The translations under genes and the position numbers were made by a program. Source: Stappia sp. BW2 (lineage in GTDB: Bacteria; Pseudomonadota; Alphaproteobacteria; Rhizobiales; Stappiaceae). Taken from it: DNA of 64,000 nucleotides. Shown here one piece after another: positions 51,613 to 59,806 of the stretch (its first letter is position 1; every line of letters starts with the position of its first letter). The DNA lies in NCBI RefSeq assembly GCF_008107695.1, contig NZ_VIRG01000053.1, positions 1-64,000 on the forward strand. The letters are read 5' to 3'. Under the pieces are notes generated by a model that saw only the letters and a list, made by a program, of their open reading frames with translations, had not been told where the DNA came from and made no database searches.

Positions 51613-52709
51613 CCGGCATTACCGTTCAGGACATTGTCGACGCCCTTTCGCCGGAAAAGGAAACGCAGAACTGCGATCCGGTGTGCCTCACGGTCGGTGG
51701 CCATGTGGTTGAAGTGCGGTGTAAATCCCCGGCGCTTCTGGCCGAATTGCTGCGCTATTTTCAGCATGTGATTTCCGCACCGAGCACACCGGACCGGATC
51801 GTCCACGTGCTGGGTCCGGCGGAATTGCCCTTCGACCCGCAATTTACCGACTGGGAAAGGGAAACGGGAAAATCCGGCCGCAAGGATGCCATCTGCGACC
51901 TTGAAAACGGGCGCCTGATCCTCAAGGTCCGCACCGGCCTGCAGTTCCTGCAAACTCCCAACTGGGCGATTGCCTTCGGACCGACGGACGATCACCCCAA
52001 CCAGGTGATCAACTTCATCAACACCCAGTTTCTCAACCACTTCCAGCGACAGGGCTGGGTCGCCTGCCATGCGGCAGCCGTGCGTACGCCCACGAAGGGG
52101 CTTGCGATTTCCGGCCTGTCCGGCGGCGGCAAGTCCACCTCCATGTTGCGGCTGATGGAACTCAGTGGCACGCAATATGTCACCAACGACCGCCTTCTGG
52201 TGCGCAATGCCGGCAACAGCACCGATGCGCTCGGCATCCCGAAACTGCCGCGCATCAACCCCGGCACAATCGTCACAAACGCCCGGCTCACCGGTCTCAT
52301 CGACGAGGAACGCGAGGAAGAACTCCGCAACCTGGAGCCGGACGAGCTCTGGCATCTGGAAGAAAAATACGACCTCTTCATCGATGACATCTACGGCCCC
52401 GGCCGCATCTCCCACGATGCCCGCCTGACCGATTTCTGGGTGCTGAACTGGTCTCGCGACAGTGCCGAGGCTACCGAAGTCAGCAAGATCGACTTGAAAG
52501 ACCGGCTGGATCTCCTGTCGGCAATCATGAAAAACCCCGGCCCATTCTATCAGACCCCGCAAGGGCCTTTCTGGCCGATGAAGACATCGCTCGACACGCA
52601 GGCCTATCTGGCAGCACTAGAAGGCGTACAGGTGTGGGAAGTAAAGGGACTGATTGATTTCGACGCCCTGTTCCAGGCTGGTGCGGACCTTCTGGGACAA
52701 ACACCATGA
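51609..52709 (+). CDS. HprK-related kinase B
   Basis: A 366-residue kinase related to HPr kinase/phosphorylase. Walker A is GLSGGGKST (residues 169-177), the catalytic-side histidine is H154 in VACHAAAV, and the VTNDRLLV strand carries the Asp (194) that follows Walker A in HprK. The N-terminal 140 residues are a distinct all-beta domain. No HPr/PTS gene is near, so its substrate is probably not HPr. It is central to the cluster named 'GAK' (ATP-grasp, amphi-Trp, HprK-related kinase), and overlaps both neighbours by 4 nt. Confidence 0.87.
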   Translation: MTGITVQDIVDALSPEKETQNCDPVCLTVGGHVVEVRCKSPALLAELLRYFQHVISAPSTPDRIVHVLGPAELPFDPQFTDWERETGKSGRKDAICDLENGRLILKVRTGLQFLQTPNWAIAFGPTDDHPNQVINFINTQFLNHFQRQGWVACHAAAVRTPTKGLAISGLSGGGKSTSMLRLMELSGTQYVTNDRLLVRNAGNSTDALGIPKLPRINPGTIVTNARLTGLIDEEREEELRNLEPDELWHLEEKYDLFIDDIYGPGRISHDARLTDFWVLNWSRDSAEATEVSKIDLKDRLDLLSAIMKNPGPFYQTPQGPFWPMKTSLDTQAYLAALEGVQVWEVKGLIDFDALFQAGADLLGQTP

Positions 52710-53407
52710 CGCCCCGTTTTGCCATTCTGGTGCGTCATGGCGCCTATCGTCAAAAGCCGGACACCCCAAGTGCCCTGCAGCCATACGCTTTGACCGATAC
52801 CGGCAAGACGCAGGCGCAAGAGGCGGGCACCGAGATTGCAGCCATCGCGGGGCAAGACGGCTTCCGGCTGGCACCGGAAATCCTGTGCTCCCGCCAACTC
52901 CGGGCCTGGCAGACGGCAGCGCTTCTCGGTCAGTCGCTTGGCGAAACCCTCGGATCTGACGTCACGATCACCGAGGACGAAGCTCTTGCCGAACGCAGCG
53001 TCGGTGCCCTTGCCAACCTGACCCTTCCGGAAATCGAACAGGTGATCGCAGACGACCCGCGCACCGCACCGCTGCCGGGAGACTGGAAATCGAACAGCCA
53101 TCACAGACTGCCGGTCCAGGGTGCGGAAAGCCTGATGGACGCCGGGGAGCGCGTGGCGGCTTTCATCGAGCAGAAGATGGCGGACCTGAAAGACGAAGCC
53201 GGCCCCAATGCGCGGATCTTCGTTGGACACGGCGCGTCCATGCGCCATGCCGCCCACTGCCTTGGTGTTCTGGCCTTTGACCAGATCCGCCAGCTCAGCA
53301 TGCACCACGCCCGTCCTGTCGTCCTGAAGCTGGAGCGCGACGGCACCTGGGCGCACCACGGCGGCGCCTGGAAACATCGCCAGCCACTTGAAACCGCAAC
53401 GGATTGA
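52706..53407 (+). CDS. Histidine phosphatase (phosphoglycerate-mutase-like)
   Basis: A 233-residue histidine-acid phosphatase. The catalytic LVRHGAYR (RHG at 10-12) starts the fold, with CSRQLRAWQTA, ALAERSVG and the second histidine in FVGHGASMRHA. Residue pattern and length match SixA/PhoE-like phosphatases. It overlaps HprK-related kinase B and the next gene by 4 nt each. A phosphatase beside two kinases suggests reversible phosphorylation of one unknown target. Confidence 0.9.
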   Translation: MTPRFAILVRHGAYRQKPDTPSALQPYALTDTGKTQAQEAGTEIAAIAGQDGFRLAPEILCSRQLRAWQTAALLGQSLGETLGSDVTITEDEALAERSVGALANLTLPEIEQVIADDPRTAPLPGDWKSNSHHRLPVQGAESLMDAGERVAAFIEQKMADLKDEAGPNARIFVGHGASMRHAAHCLGVLAFDQIRQLSMHHARPVVLKLERDGTWAHHGGAWKHRQPLETATD

Positions 53408-54786
53408 ACCGGATTGCTGCCATGATGACCCATCTGCCACTGACCCCGCTTCTGCCGCCGATGGATAAGGCCGAGGCCATTGATCTCGGACTGCCGGAAA
53501 GCTGCGTTCCCTGGCCGCTGGCACCGGTCGAGAGTCTGCCGTTCGACCGGCACACGATAGAAAACGCCCCTCCCGGTGTTGTTGGCAGTCTTGCCCGGGC
53601 AAATGCCCTTGGCCCGTGGGACTGGCCGGACAGGCCGGTTATCTTCATTTCCGACCTGCATGCGGATGCGGAAAGCCTGTTGAGGTCCCTGACGGCGGCC
53701 CGCGCAATCCAGCGCACCGGCGACGGCCTGACCGACTTCCACCTGACACCCTTCGGGCGGAGCTGCCAGATCATCATCGGCGGCGATTGCCTGGACAAGG
53801 GCCCGAGCAATCTGGACCTCCTCGACAGTCTCGGTGCGCTGCTGAAAACCGGCGCCGACGTCATCCTCCTCGCCGGCAACCACGATTTGCGTCTTTACCT
53901 TGGCCTTGAAGCCCTGACCGTGAAGCGCAGCTCACTCAACGCCCATATGTTCGTGCGTATGGGCAAGAAGGTGATGCCGCTTCTGAAGGAAGTTCATGAC
54001 CGGTATGTCGACGATACAACGGATCTCGACACTCTGCCCGACGAAGAGACGTGCTTCTCGCTGATGGTTCCGGGAAAGAAATGGACCAGACAGTTTCCGA
54101 AGGTCGCTTCCCGCTATCTGAGCGACGCGGCCATCCGCAAGGAAATGCAGCGCCTCAAGAAGAAGACCGACAAGTTTGCGGAGCATGCCGCCGAGGCCGG
54201 CCTCACCATTCGTGAGCTTTACGCCGCCGCGCTCAAGTGCCGGGAGCTGTTCGTTGAGCCGGGTGGCCGTTACGCTTGGTTCTTTCAAAGCCTCAAGGCA
54301 GTCCACCAGAGTGGCTCTCTGCTGTTCGTGCATGCCGGTATAGACGACCAGATGGCAGCCCAGATCTCGGCGAAAGGCGTTGCGCATGTGAACCGCCGCT
54401 TCCGGAAAGAAAGCCGGAAAGACCCCTTCGTCTTCTATTCCGGCACCATCGCCAACCTGATGCGCACGAAATACCGGGATGTCGACCACCCCCTGACCGA
54501 AACCGGCGTTGACGATCTCCACCTTGCTGGCATCAGAATGCTGGTGCAGGGACACGTCAACCGGCACAGCGGCCAGGAACTGACGTCCAAACACGGCCTG
54601 TTACATCTGGAAGCCGACATCACGCTCGACCGGCATTCGCGAAGCTCTGAAGGGCTGGAAGGCATCGGCACCGGAGCCACGATCATCTGCCCGGATGGCA
54701 ATATTCTCGGGATCAGTCGGGACTATCCTCATGCCAAGCTGTTCAACCCGGCGTATATCCTCCAGCAACATGGGGTGTCGTCATGA
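53404..54786 (+). CDS. Metallophosphoesterase (PPP-type)
   Basis: A 460-residue calcineurin-like phosphoesterase. Metal-binding motifs are ISDLHAD (D84, H86), GGDCLDKG (126-133) and AGNHD (157-161). Later histidines are expected in FVHAGIDD and VQGHVNRH. The insert from about 180 to 280 holds charged helices. The TTG start at 53404 overlaps the histidine phosphatase by 4 nt; ATG 53422 is an alternative. It is a second phosphatase in this cluster and may dephosphorylate a protein or a nucleotide. Confidence 0.87.
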   Translation: MNRIAAMMTHLPLTPLLPPMDKAEAIDLGLPESCVPWPLAPVESLPFDRHTIENAPPGVVGSLARANALGPWDWPDRPVIFISDLHADAESLLRSLTAARAIQRTGDGLTDFHLTPFGRSCQIIIGGDCLDKGPSNLDLLDSLGALLKTGADVILLAGNHDLRLYLGLEALTVKRSSLNAHMFVRMGKKVMPLLKEVHDRYVDDTTDLDTLPDEETCFSLMVPGKKWTRQFPKVASRYLSDAAIRKEMQRLKKKTDKFAEHAAEAGLTIRELYAAALKCRELFVEPGGRYAWFFQSLKAVHQSGSLLFVHAGIDDQMAAQISAKGVAHVNRRFRKESRKDPFVFYSGTIANLMRTKYRDVDHPLTETGVDDLHLAGIRMLVQGHVNRHSGQELTSKHGLLHLEADITLDRHSRSSEGLEGIGTGATIICPDGNILGISRDYPHAKLFNPAYILQQHGVSS

Positions 54787-55061
54787 TGGAACGCAAGGGC
54801 CGTTTCCGGCACCAGTCCCTGCAGGACAAGAAATCGATCCAGAAACTGCTCGACGCCATAAAGCGCGGCATCGCCAAGGGTGAACTGCAATTTGGCGATG
54901 ACACCGGCGAGATTACCCTGCACCCGAAAGGCCTACTTGCCCTCAGAGTGACAGCCACCACGGAAGACGACCAGTCCCGCCTGGACCTTCGCATCACCTG
55001 GACCAACGATGGCCAGGACAAGAAGGACAACGGCAAGCTGAAGGTGAAGGGCGGCTCGTAA
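54783..55061 (+). CDS. Amphi-Trp domain protein
   Basis: A 92-residue protein with a basic N-terminal helix (SIQKLLDAIKRGIAKGELQFGD) and C-terminal strands ending LDLRITWTNDGQDKK, the pattern of the amphi-Trp domain (alternating residues and a conserved late Trp). It is the last gene of the seven-gene cluster and overlaps the phosphoesterase by 4 nt. The domain has no assigned function; it could be the phospho-acceptor or an adapter. Confidence 0.82.
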   Translation: MMERKGRFRHQSLQDKKSIQKLLDAIKRGIAKGELQFGDDTGEITLHPKGLLALRVTATTEDDQSRLDLRITWTNDGQDKKDNGKLKVKGGS

Positions 55062-55085
55062 AGCCAGGCCCGGACCAACCAAATG

Positions 55086-55250
55086 TGCCAAAAGCCGACA
55101 TCCACCCGCTGATAGTGTGCTGCGACGCAACCCGTCGAAGCCGCCGTTCATTGCATCAGCGAAGCCGATTGGCCGTCAGATGCCGGCACTGCGGGACAAA
55201 GCGTCCCTTCTGGAAACTCCGTCAATGTCTGCTCAGATGGTCGTCGTCGA
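55086..55250. repeat. Dispersed intergenic repeat, copy B
   Basis: It aligns with the reverse complement of 3081-3206 over about 110 bp, with matches CTGATAG, TGCTGCGA, TTGCATCAGCGAAG, GCCGGCACTGCGG and, at the end, AATGTCTGCT. It occupies the gap between the GAK cluster and the ArsR gene. Confidence 0.65.
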
Positions 55251-55281
55251 GAGCAGCAACGCGGGGCTGAAGCAGACATCG

Positions 55282-55319
55282 TATTATACTACTTGTTTAA
55301 TTAACAAGATTGTATAATA
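55282..55319. promoter_or_regulatory. Nested dyads and TATAAT box before the ArsR gene
   Basis: TATTATAC (55282-55289) and GTATAATA (55312-55319) enclose CTTGTT-N5-AACAAG (55292-55308). TATAAT at 55313-55318 is a consensus -10 element, only 5 bp before the first ATG. The structure is a plausible ArsR operator overlapping the promoter, with a very short or absent leader. Confidence 0.6.
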
Positions 55320-55322
55320 ACA

Positions 55323-55661
55323 ATGGATATGACTGAGTCCGAACAACTCGACGCCACCTTCGCAGCATTGGCCAATCCAACCCGTAGGGCGCTTCTTGCG
55401 CATCTGGCCAAGGGGGAGGCCACTGTGAATGCGCTTGCGGAACCGTTCGACATGACGCTCCCTGCCGTGTCGAGACACATCCGTGTTCTGGAGAAAGCGG
55501 GTTTGGTCACACGCGGGAAAGATGCGCAATTCCGACCGTGCAAACTGAATGCAGCCCCTTTGCGCGTCGTCGCCAATTGGGCCGACCAATACCGCGAAAT
55601 TTGGGAGCTCCGCTTCGACGCGATGGACAGTGTCCTGCAATCAATGAAGGAAAAGCCATGA
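55323..55661 (+). CDS. ArsR-family winged-helix regulator
   Basis: A 112-residue helix-turn-helix protein of the ArsR type, with LDATFAALANPTRRALLAHLAKGEATVNALAEPFDMTLPAVSRHIRVLEKAGLV as its core. It lacks the CVC metal site, so it is likely of the non-metal kind that partners AHSA1 proteins. It is co-transcribed with the AHSA1 gene, overlapping it by 4 nt. ATG 55323 and ATG 55329 are both possible; the -10 box is so close that the mRNA may be leaderless. Confidence 0.9.
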   Translation: MDMTESEQLDATFAALANPTRRALLAHLAKGEATVNALAEPFDMTLPAVSRHIRVLEKAGLVTRGKDAQFRPCKLNAAPLRVVANWADQYREIWELRFDAMDSVLQSMKEKP

Positions 55662-56143
55662 GTGATCTGCAAAGCTGGGTAAAGATTGAGCGTGAGCTTG
55701 ACGCGCCAATCGAAGATGTCTGGGCCATGTGGACTGACCCAGAGCTGTTCAAGTCATGGTATGGGCCGATGGGGATGTCAGTCCCAACCGCAGAGATGGA
55801 TGTCGTTGTCGGTGGGACGCGCAAGGTTTGCATGGAGATGACCTCGCCGGAGCGCACGATGTCGATGTGGTTCACGGGAGTCTACAAGGAGGTCCGCAGA
55901 CCGTCGCGCCTTGTCTATACAGAGAGCATGTGCACCGAGGACGGCACGATTATTTCGCCGCAGAGCATGGGAATGCCAGAAGGCACACCCGACATCACCG
56001 AGGTGATCATCGAACTGAACGAAGTCGATGGAAAGACCGTGATGACGATGGCCCATGTCGGTGTTCCCGAAGGGTCTGCGGGCGAAGGTGGTTGGAAACA
56101 GGCATTCGACAAACTCGCGGAACGCTTGGCAGCTCAGGAATAG
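55658..56143 (+). CDS. SRPBCC/AHSA1-domain protein
   Basis: A 161-residue SRPBCC-fold protein with IERELDAPIEDVWAMWTDPELFKSWYGPMG at the N-terminus, typical of AHSA1. The ligand cavity strands (VCMEMTSPERTMSMWFTGVYKEV, RLVYTESMC) follow. Such proteins paired with an ArsR regulator are common in alphaproteobacteria and may bind a small hydrophobic effector. The start at ATG 55658 overlaps the ArsR stop by 4 nt. Function is unknown. Confidence 0.9.
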   Translation: MSDLQSWVKIERELDAPIEDVWAMWTDPELFKSWYGPMGMSVPTAEMDVVVGGTRKVCMEMTSPERTMSMWFTGVYKEVRRPSRLVYTESMCTEDGTIISPQSMGMPEGTPDITEVIIELNEVDGKTVMTMAHVGVPEGSAGEGGWKQAFDKLAERLAAQE

Positions 56144-56529
56144 GCTTGGTAACTCGCTAGATCGGCCCTGGTCGGAACTTCCTGCACGGCGCAGCACACC
56201 AGAGCGGTCATTCGTCCTAGACGCAGCATCGGTGTCCATGGGCTCGTAGCGGACTTACTGCGGCGCGGCGGATCGACTGTATCCAGTCAGGTTCTCCGGC
56301 GACACTTCCTGCCCCACCCGTCGCCGTCCCTCCGGAGAAGGAAGGGAAACCCGCCTGGCGGTCCGGAAATCAATTTCCGGGCGGGAGAAGAAAGTCCCTC
56401 TCACACAGAGACGCAAAGGCTGGCGTCTACTGGATCCCGGTCTTGGCGACGCCAAACCGGGATGACAAGGGGCGTGATTTGGTGTGCCGAAGACGCCGGA
56501 GCGGACTCTTGCCTGTGGAACGATGCTGG
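56144..56529. other. 386-bp gene-free stretch with a repeat fragment
   Basis: No convincing gene. It holds a degenerate segment near 56190-56250 that resembles the ends of the dispersed repeats, and a GGATCCCGG...CCGGGATGACAAG palindromic repeat at 56429-56469 directly before hypD's 3' end. Confidence 0.6.
56429..56469. repeat. GTCATCCC-type repeat fragment
   Basis: TGGATCCCGG (about 56431-56440) and CCGGGATGACAAG (56458-56469) bracket TCTTGGCGACGCCAAA. It belongs to the family at 13795-13907. Confidence 0.55.
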
Positions 56530-57684
56530 TCAGGCTGCGGCGCCCTTGGCGGTGGCCGCAACCGCCTCAGGCTTGCGGCCGTAGCTCCAGTAGGCGGCGC
56601 AGGCGCCTTCCGAGGACACCATGCACGCCCCCATCGGATTGTCCGGTGTGCAGACCGTACCGAACAGCTTGCATTCGGTCGGCTTCTTCACCCCGCGCAG
56701 GATGGCCGGACACTCGCAGGATTTGACCTCGCGCGACTCCTTCGGACTGAGGGCAAAGCGCTTTTCGGCATCGAAGGCAGAAAAAGCCTCCCGAATTCTC
56801 AAGGCACTGTCTGGAACATAGCCAAGACCGCGCCATTCAAAGGTTCGCCGCAGCTCCAGCACTTCGTCAACCAGCCTCTGCGCCTTGCGATTGCCTTCCC
56901 GGGTCACGACGCGGGTGTACTGGTTTTCCACCTTGTGCCGACCTTCATTGATCTGACGGATCAGCATCAATGTCGACTGCATCACGTCGAGCGGTTCAAA
57001 GCCGGCAATGACGACCGGCTTCCTGAAGTCCCGCGCCGCCGGTTCATAAGGAGCCCAGCCGATGACCGAGCTGACATGGGAGGGACCCAGGAAACCGTCG
57101 ATCTTCACCGGTCGCTCGCCCGGTTCCGCCGGCGCGTTGACGATATGGGCGATGGCCGGAGGCGTCAGAACATGATTGCAGAAGACAGAGAAATTCTTCA
57201 GCCCCTCCGCCTTTGCCTGCAGGATCGCGACCGCCGTCGGCGGCGTCGTCGTTTCGAAACCGATGGCAAAGAACACCACCTGCCGCTCCGGGTTCTCCCG
57301 GGCAATCCGCAGCGCGTCCTGGGTCGAATAGACCATCCGGATATCGGCCCCTTCGGCCTTGGCCCGGATGAGGCTTTTCTGCTTGGTTCCCGGCACGCGC
57401 ATCATGTCGCCGTAGGTGGTCAGGATCACGTTCGCCTTCAGTGCCAGCTCCACGGCGTCATCGAGACGGCGAACCGGCAAGACGCAGACCGGACAGCCTG
57501 GCCCATGGACATACTCCACATTTTCCGGAACCAGGTCCTGCACCCCGTAGCGAAAGATCGCGTGGGTATGACCACCACAGAACTCCATCAGATGATAATG
57601 CCGATCCGGATCGGCTTCCTGCCGGATGGCAAGGGCAAGCTTTTCCGCCAGCTGTCCGTCCCGAAATTCCTTGATGTATTTCAT
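56530..57684 (-). CDS. hypD: Hydrogenase maturation Fe-S protein HypD
   Basis: A 384-residue [4Fe-4S] protein that, with HypC, holds the Fe(CN)2CO group during [NiFe] active-site assembly. Motifs seen are FCGGHTHAIFRYGVQDL, HGPGCPVCVLPVRR, FFAIGFETTTP and the C-terminal cysteines in CECPAILRGVKKPTECKLFGTVCTPDNPMGACMVSSEGACAAYW. Length is family-typical. It is the last gene of the hydrogenase operon and overlaps hypC by 4 nt. HypE and HypF, which make and deliver the cyanide, are not in this window. Confidence 0.95.
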   Translation of the reverse strand: MKYIKEFRDGQLAEKLALAIRQEADPDRHYHLMEFCGGHTHAIFRYGVQDLVPENVEYVHGPGCPVCVLPVRRLDDAVELALKANVILTTYGDMMRVPGTKQKSLIRAKAEGADIRMVYSTQDALRIARENPERQVVFFAIGFETTTPPTAVAILQAKAEGLKNFSVFCNHVLTPPAIAHIVNAPAEPGERPVKIDGFLGPSHVSSVIGWAPYEPAARDFRKPVVIAGFEPLDVMQSTLMLIRQINEGRHKVENQYTRVVTREGNRKAQRLVDEVLELRRTFEWRGLGYVPDSALRIREAFSAFDAEKRFALSPKESREVKSCECPAILRGVKKPTECKLFGTVCTPDNPMGACMVSSEGACAAYWSYGRKPEAVAATAKGAAA

Positions 57685-57950
57685 GCGTCCGCCCCCGCCA
57701 CCGGTTCGCCTGCCATATCCTCCAGCTCTTCGGCGAGTACGCCGGCTTCCGCCATCAGCTGCAAGGTGCGTTCGGCTTCCTCTTCGCTAAGCTTGTGCAG
57801 GGCATAGCCGACATGGACGAGAACATAGTCGCCGACGGCAACCTCCTCCAGCAGAGCGGTCGAGACCGGTTTGCGGATCCCCTCCAGGGCAACGGTTGCC
57901 ATGGCGTCGCCGTCAATGGAAACGACCCTGGCGGGAATGGCAAGACACAT
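57681..57950 (-). CDS. hypC: Hydrogenase maturation chaperone HypC
   Basis: An 89-residue HypC/HupF protein. It starts MCLAIPARVVSIDGDAM, the conserved CLAIP with the essential second-position cysteine, and has VGDYVLVHVGYALHKL, the typical beta-barrel signature. It transfers the Fe(CN)2CO unit to the hydrogenase large subunit. It overlaps hypD by 4 nt and follows hypB by 12 bp. Confidence 0.95.
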   Translation of the reverse strand: MCLAIPARVVSIDGDAMATVALEGIRKPVSTALLEEVAVGDYVLVHVGYALHKLSEEEAERTLQLMAEAGVLAEELEDMAGEPVAGADA

Positions 57951-57962
57951 GAACCGGACCTC

Positions 57963-58799
57963 CTATTCTGCGGCAAGGCCGCGCGCGTGCGCCACCTGCA
58001 TCTTCAGGGCACCGTCCAGCCATGTCAGCCAGCCGTTGACGCCCTCGCCCGTGCGGGCCGACACTTGCAGAACCTGGATCTTGCGATTGACCCGCCGCGC
58101 GTTCTTGATCGCCGCCCCGACGCAGAAATCCACGTGCGGCAGAAGGTCGGTCTTGTTGAGGATCATCAGATCGGCATTGGCAAAGATATCCGGATATTTC
58201 AGCGGCTTGTCCTCGCCTTCCGTCACCGACAGGATCACCACCTTGAAGGCTTCGCCGAGATCGAAGGCCGCCGGGCAAACCAGATTGCCGACATTCTCAA
58301 TGAAAAGCACTCCGCCTTGGGCAAGCGGCAGCCTTTCCAGGGCGTGGCCAACCATATGCGCATCCAGATGGCAGCCCTTGCCGGTGTTGATCTGAATGGC
58401 GGGAGCACCGGTTTCACGGATCCGATCGGCGTCATTCGACGTCTGCTGATCGCCCTCGATGACCGCGGCAGGGGTCTTTCCTGCCATCCGCTTCAAGGTT
58501 TCAACGAGCAGCGTTGTCTTGCCAGAGCCGGGGCTGGAGACGAGATTGAGCGCCAGCACACCTTTTGCAGTCAACAAGGCCCGGTTGCGATCTGCATAGG
58601 AATTATTCTTGCCCAGAATATCGGTTTCGATCTGGATCAGCCGTGCCTGGCTCATGCCCGGCACAGCCCCACCGGCTTCGCCCTCGCCGAAATGGACATG
58701 ACAGACATCGTGTGCGCGCGCATGCGCGTCAGAATGCCCATGATCAGGGTCATGGTCTTTTTCATGGAAACCGCTGCATCCGCATACCGTACACATCAA
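57963..58799 (-). CDS. hypB: Hydrogenase nickel incorporation GTPase HypB
   Basis: A 278-residue Ni-inserting GTPase. The His-rich N-terminus ([27 protein letters not shown]) stores nickel. The P-loop is [13 protein letters not shown], with [24 protein letters not shown] and the CPAAFDLGE segment following. The conserved N-terminal cysteine pair (VCGCSGF) is present. It overlaps hypA by 4 nt. It partners HypA in nickel delivery to HoxH. Confidence 0.95.
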   Translation of the reverse strand: MMCTVCGCSGFHEKDHDPDHGHSDAHARAHDVCHVHFGEGEAGGAVPGMSQARLIQIETDILGKNNSYADRNRALLTAKGVLALNLVSSPGSGKTTLLVETLKRMAGKTPAAVIEGDQQTSNDADRIRETGAPAIQINTGKGCHLDAHMVGHALERLPLAQGGVLFIENVGNLVCPAAFDLGEAFKVVILSVTEGEDKPLKYPDIFANADLMILNKTDLLPHVDFCVGAAIKNARRVNRKIQVLQVSARTGEGVNGWLTWLDGALKMQVAHARGLAAE

Positions 58800-59137
58800 A
58801 CCACCTCCAGTTCCCGGATCTTCAGTTCTTCACCGCTGACGACCTGCAGGGCTTCGGAACCGCATTCCGGGCAGCAATCGAACCGCGCTTTTACCGGCAC
58901 GGTCTTGAAACAGGACAGGCACAGCGCTTCGGCTGAAGGCCGGGAAATTTCCAGCACGGCGCCATCCGCCAGCGAGCCCTTCATGACGACGTCAAAGCCG
59001 AACTTCAGCGCTTCGGGTTCGACGCAGGACAAAGGCCCGATGTCGACGGCAACCCGCTTCACCCTGGTGAAGCTGTCCTTCGCCGCCTGGTCCTTCAAAA
59101 TGTCGAGGATGCTCTCGCAAAGGGACATTTCATGCAT
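58796..59137 (-). CDS. hypA: Hydrogenase nickel incorporation protein HypA
   Basis: A 113-residue HypA. The N-terminal [14 protein letters not shown] carries the conserved His2 for nickel. The zinc site is the [22 protein letters not shown] cysteine quartet. It overlaps the protease gene by 8 nt. It hands nickel to the large subunit with HypB. Confidence 0.94.
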   Translation of the reverse strand: MHEMSLCESILDILKDQAAKDSFTRVKRVAVDIGPLSCVEPEALKFGFDVVMKGSLADGAVLEISRPSAEALCLSCFKTVPVKARFDCCPECGSEALQVVSGEELKIRELEVV

Positions 59138-59588
59138 CGGCAGCCTCCCTCTGGTGAGCCGCTGTTTGCAGCCAGTCCAGAAAGAAAGCCTCGGCTTCCG
59201 CCAGATTGGCGGCAGCCCTCGCAGAAAGGCCTTCCTTCACCTCGCCAAACTCATAGCCGGAGATCCCCAGCACGAAGGCCTTCGGCGTAGCGCCGTATAG
59301 CGTTTCACACAGCGCCAGTACGGTCTCTGGAACAAGACTGTGACTGCCGAGCACCTCCGGTGCGCCCGGCGCAATTTCCCTGAACGAATATGCCCCTTCT
59401 GCGCCAATCTCCGCATCGGCGAAGATCACCACATCATGGCTAGAGACCGCCAGCGCGTGCTCGGCGACAAGCTGGTAATCGGTGTCCACTTCCAACCCCG
59501 GCAAGGCGCGCGCGGCAACGGCTTCGGACAAGGCCGGCCCAAGCCCGTCGTCCCCTCGCCCCGGATTGCCGTAGCCGATCAGCAGCAT
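59130..59588 (-). CDS. Hydrogenase maturation protease
   Basis: A 152-residue endopeptidase of the HyaD/HoxW family. GYGNPGRGDDGLGPALSEAV holds the metal-binding Asp region, and the second acidic ligand is in the DAEIGAEGAYSF area. It trims the C-terminal tail of HoxH after nickel insertion. It lies downstream of hoxH with a 218-bp gap containing a palindromic repeat. The HoxW subgroup is inferred from the neighbouring HoxFUYH genes. Confidence 0.9.
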   Translation of the reverse strand: MLLIGYGNPGRGDDGLGPALSEAVAARALPGLEVDTDYQLVAEHALAVSSHDVVIFADAEIGAEGAYSFREIAPGAPEVLGSHSLVPETVLALCETLYGATPKAFVLGISGYEFGEVKEGLSARAAANLAEAEAFFLDWLQTAAHQREAADA

Positions 59589-59644
59589 GACGACATCCTC
59601 TTTTCAGGCACATAAAACCTTGCCGCACACAAATTCTCTCCATC

Positions 59645-59770
59645 GTCATCCCGGCCAAGCGCAGCGCGAGCCGGGATCGGGGAGCCACACATCTCTCCGG
59701 AATTCATTTCCAGAAAGAGAGTATTCGGCTCTCCGATCCCGGATCTCTGCGTTGCTGCGTCCAGGATGAC
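59645..59770. repeat. GTCATCCC-type palindromic repeat unit
   Basis: GTCATCCCGG at 59645 and CCAGGATGAC at 59761-59770 are terminal inverted arms. Inside are GCGCAGCGCGAGCCGGGATC and GATCCCGGATCTCTGCG, so the unit is largely self-complementary. It interrupts the hydrogenase operon between hoxH and the protease gene. Confidence 0.7.
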
Positions 59771-59806
59771 TGAAGGAGAGGCTGTCATGTCGTTATCCCC
59801 CCACGT

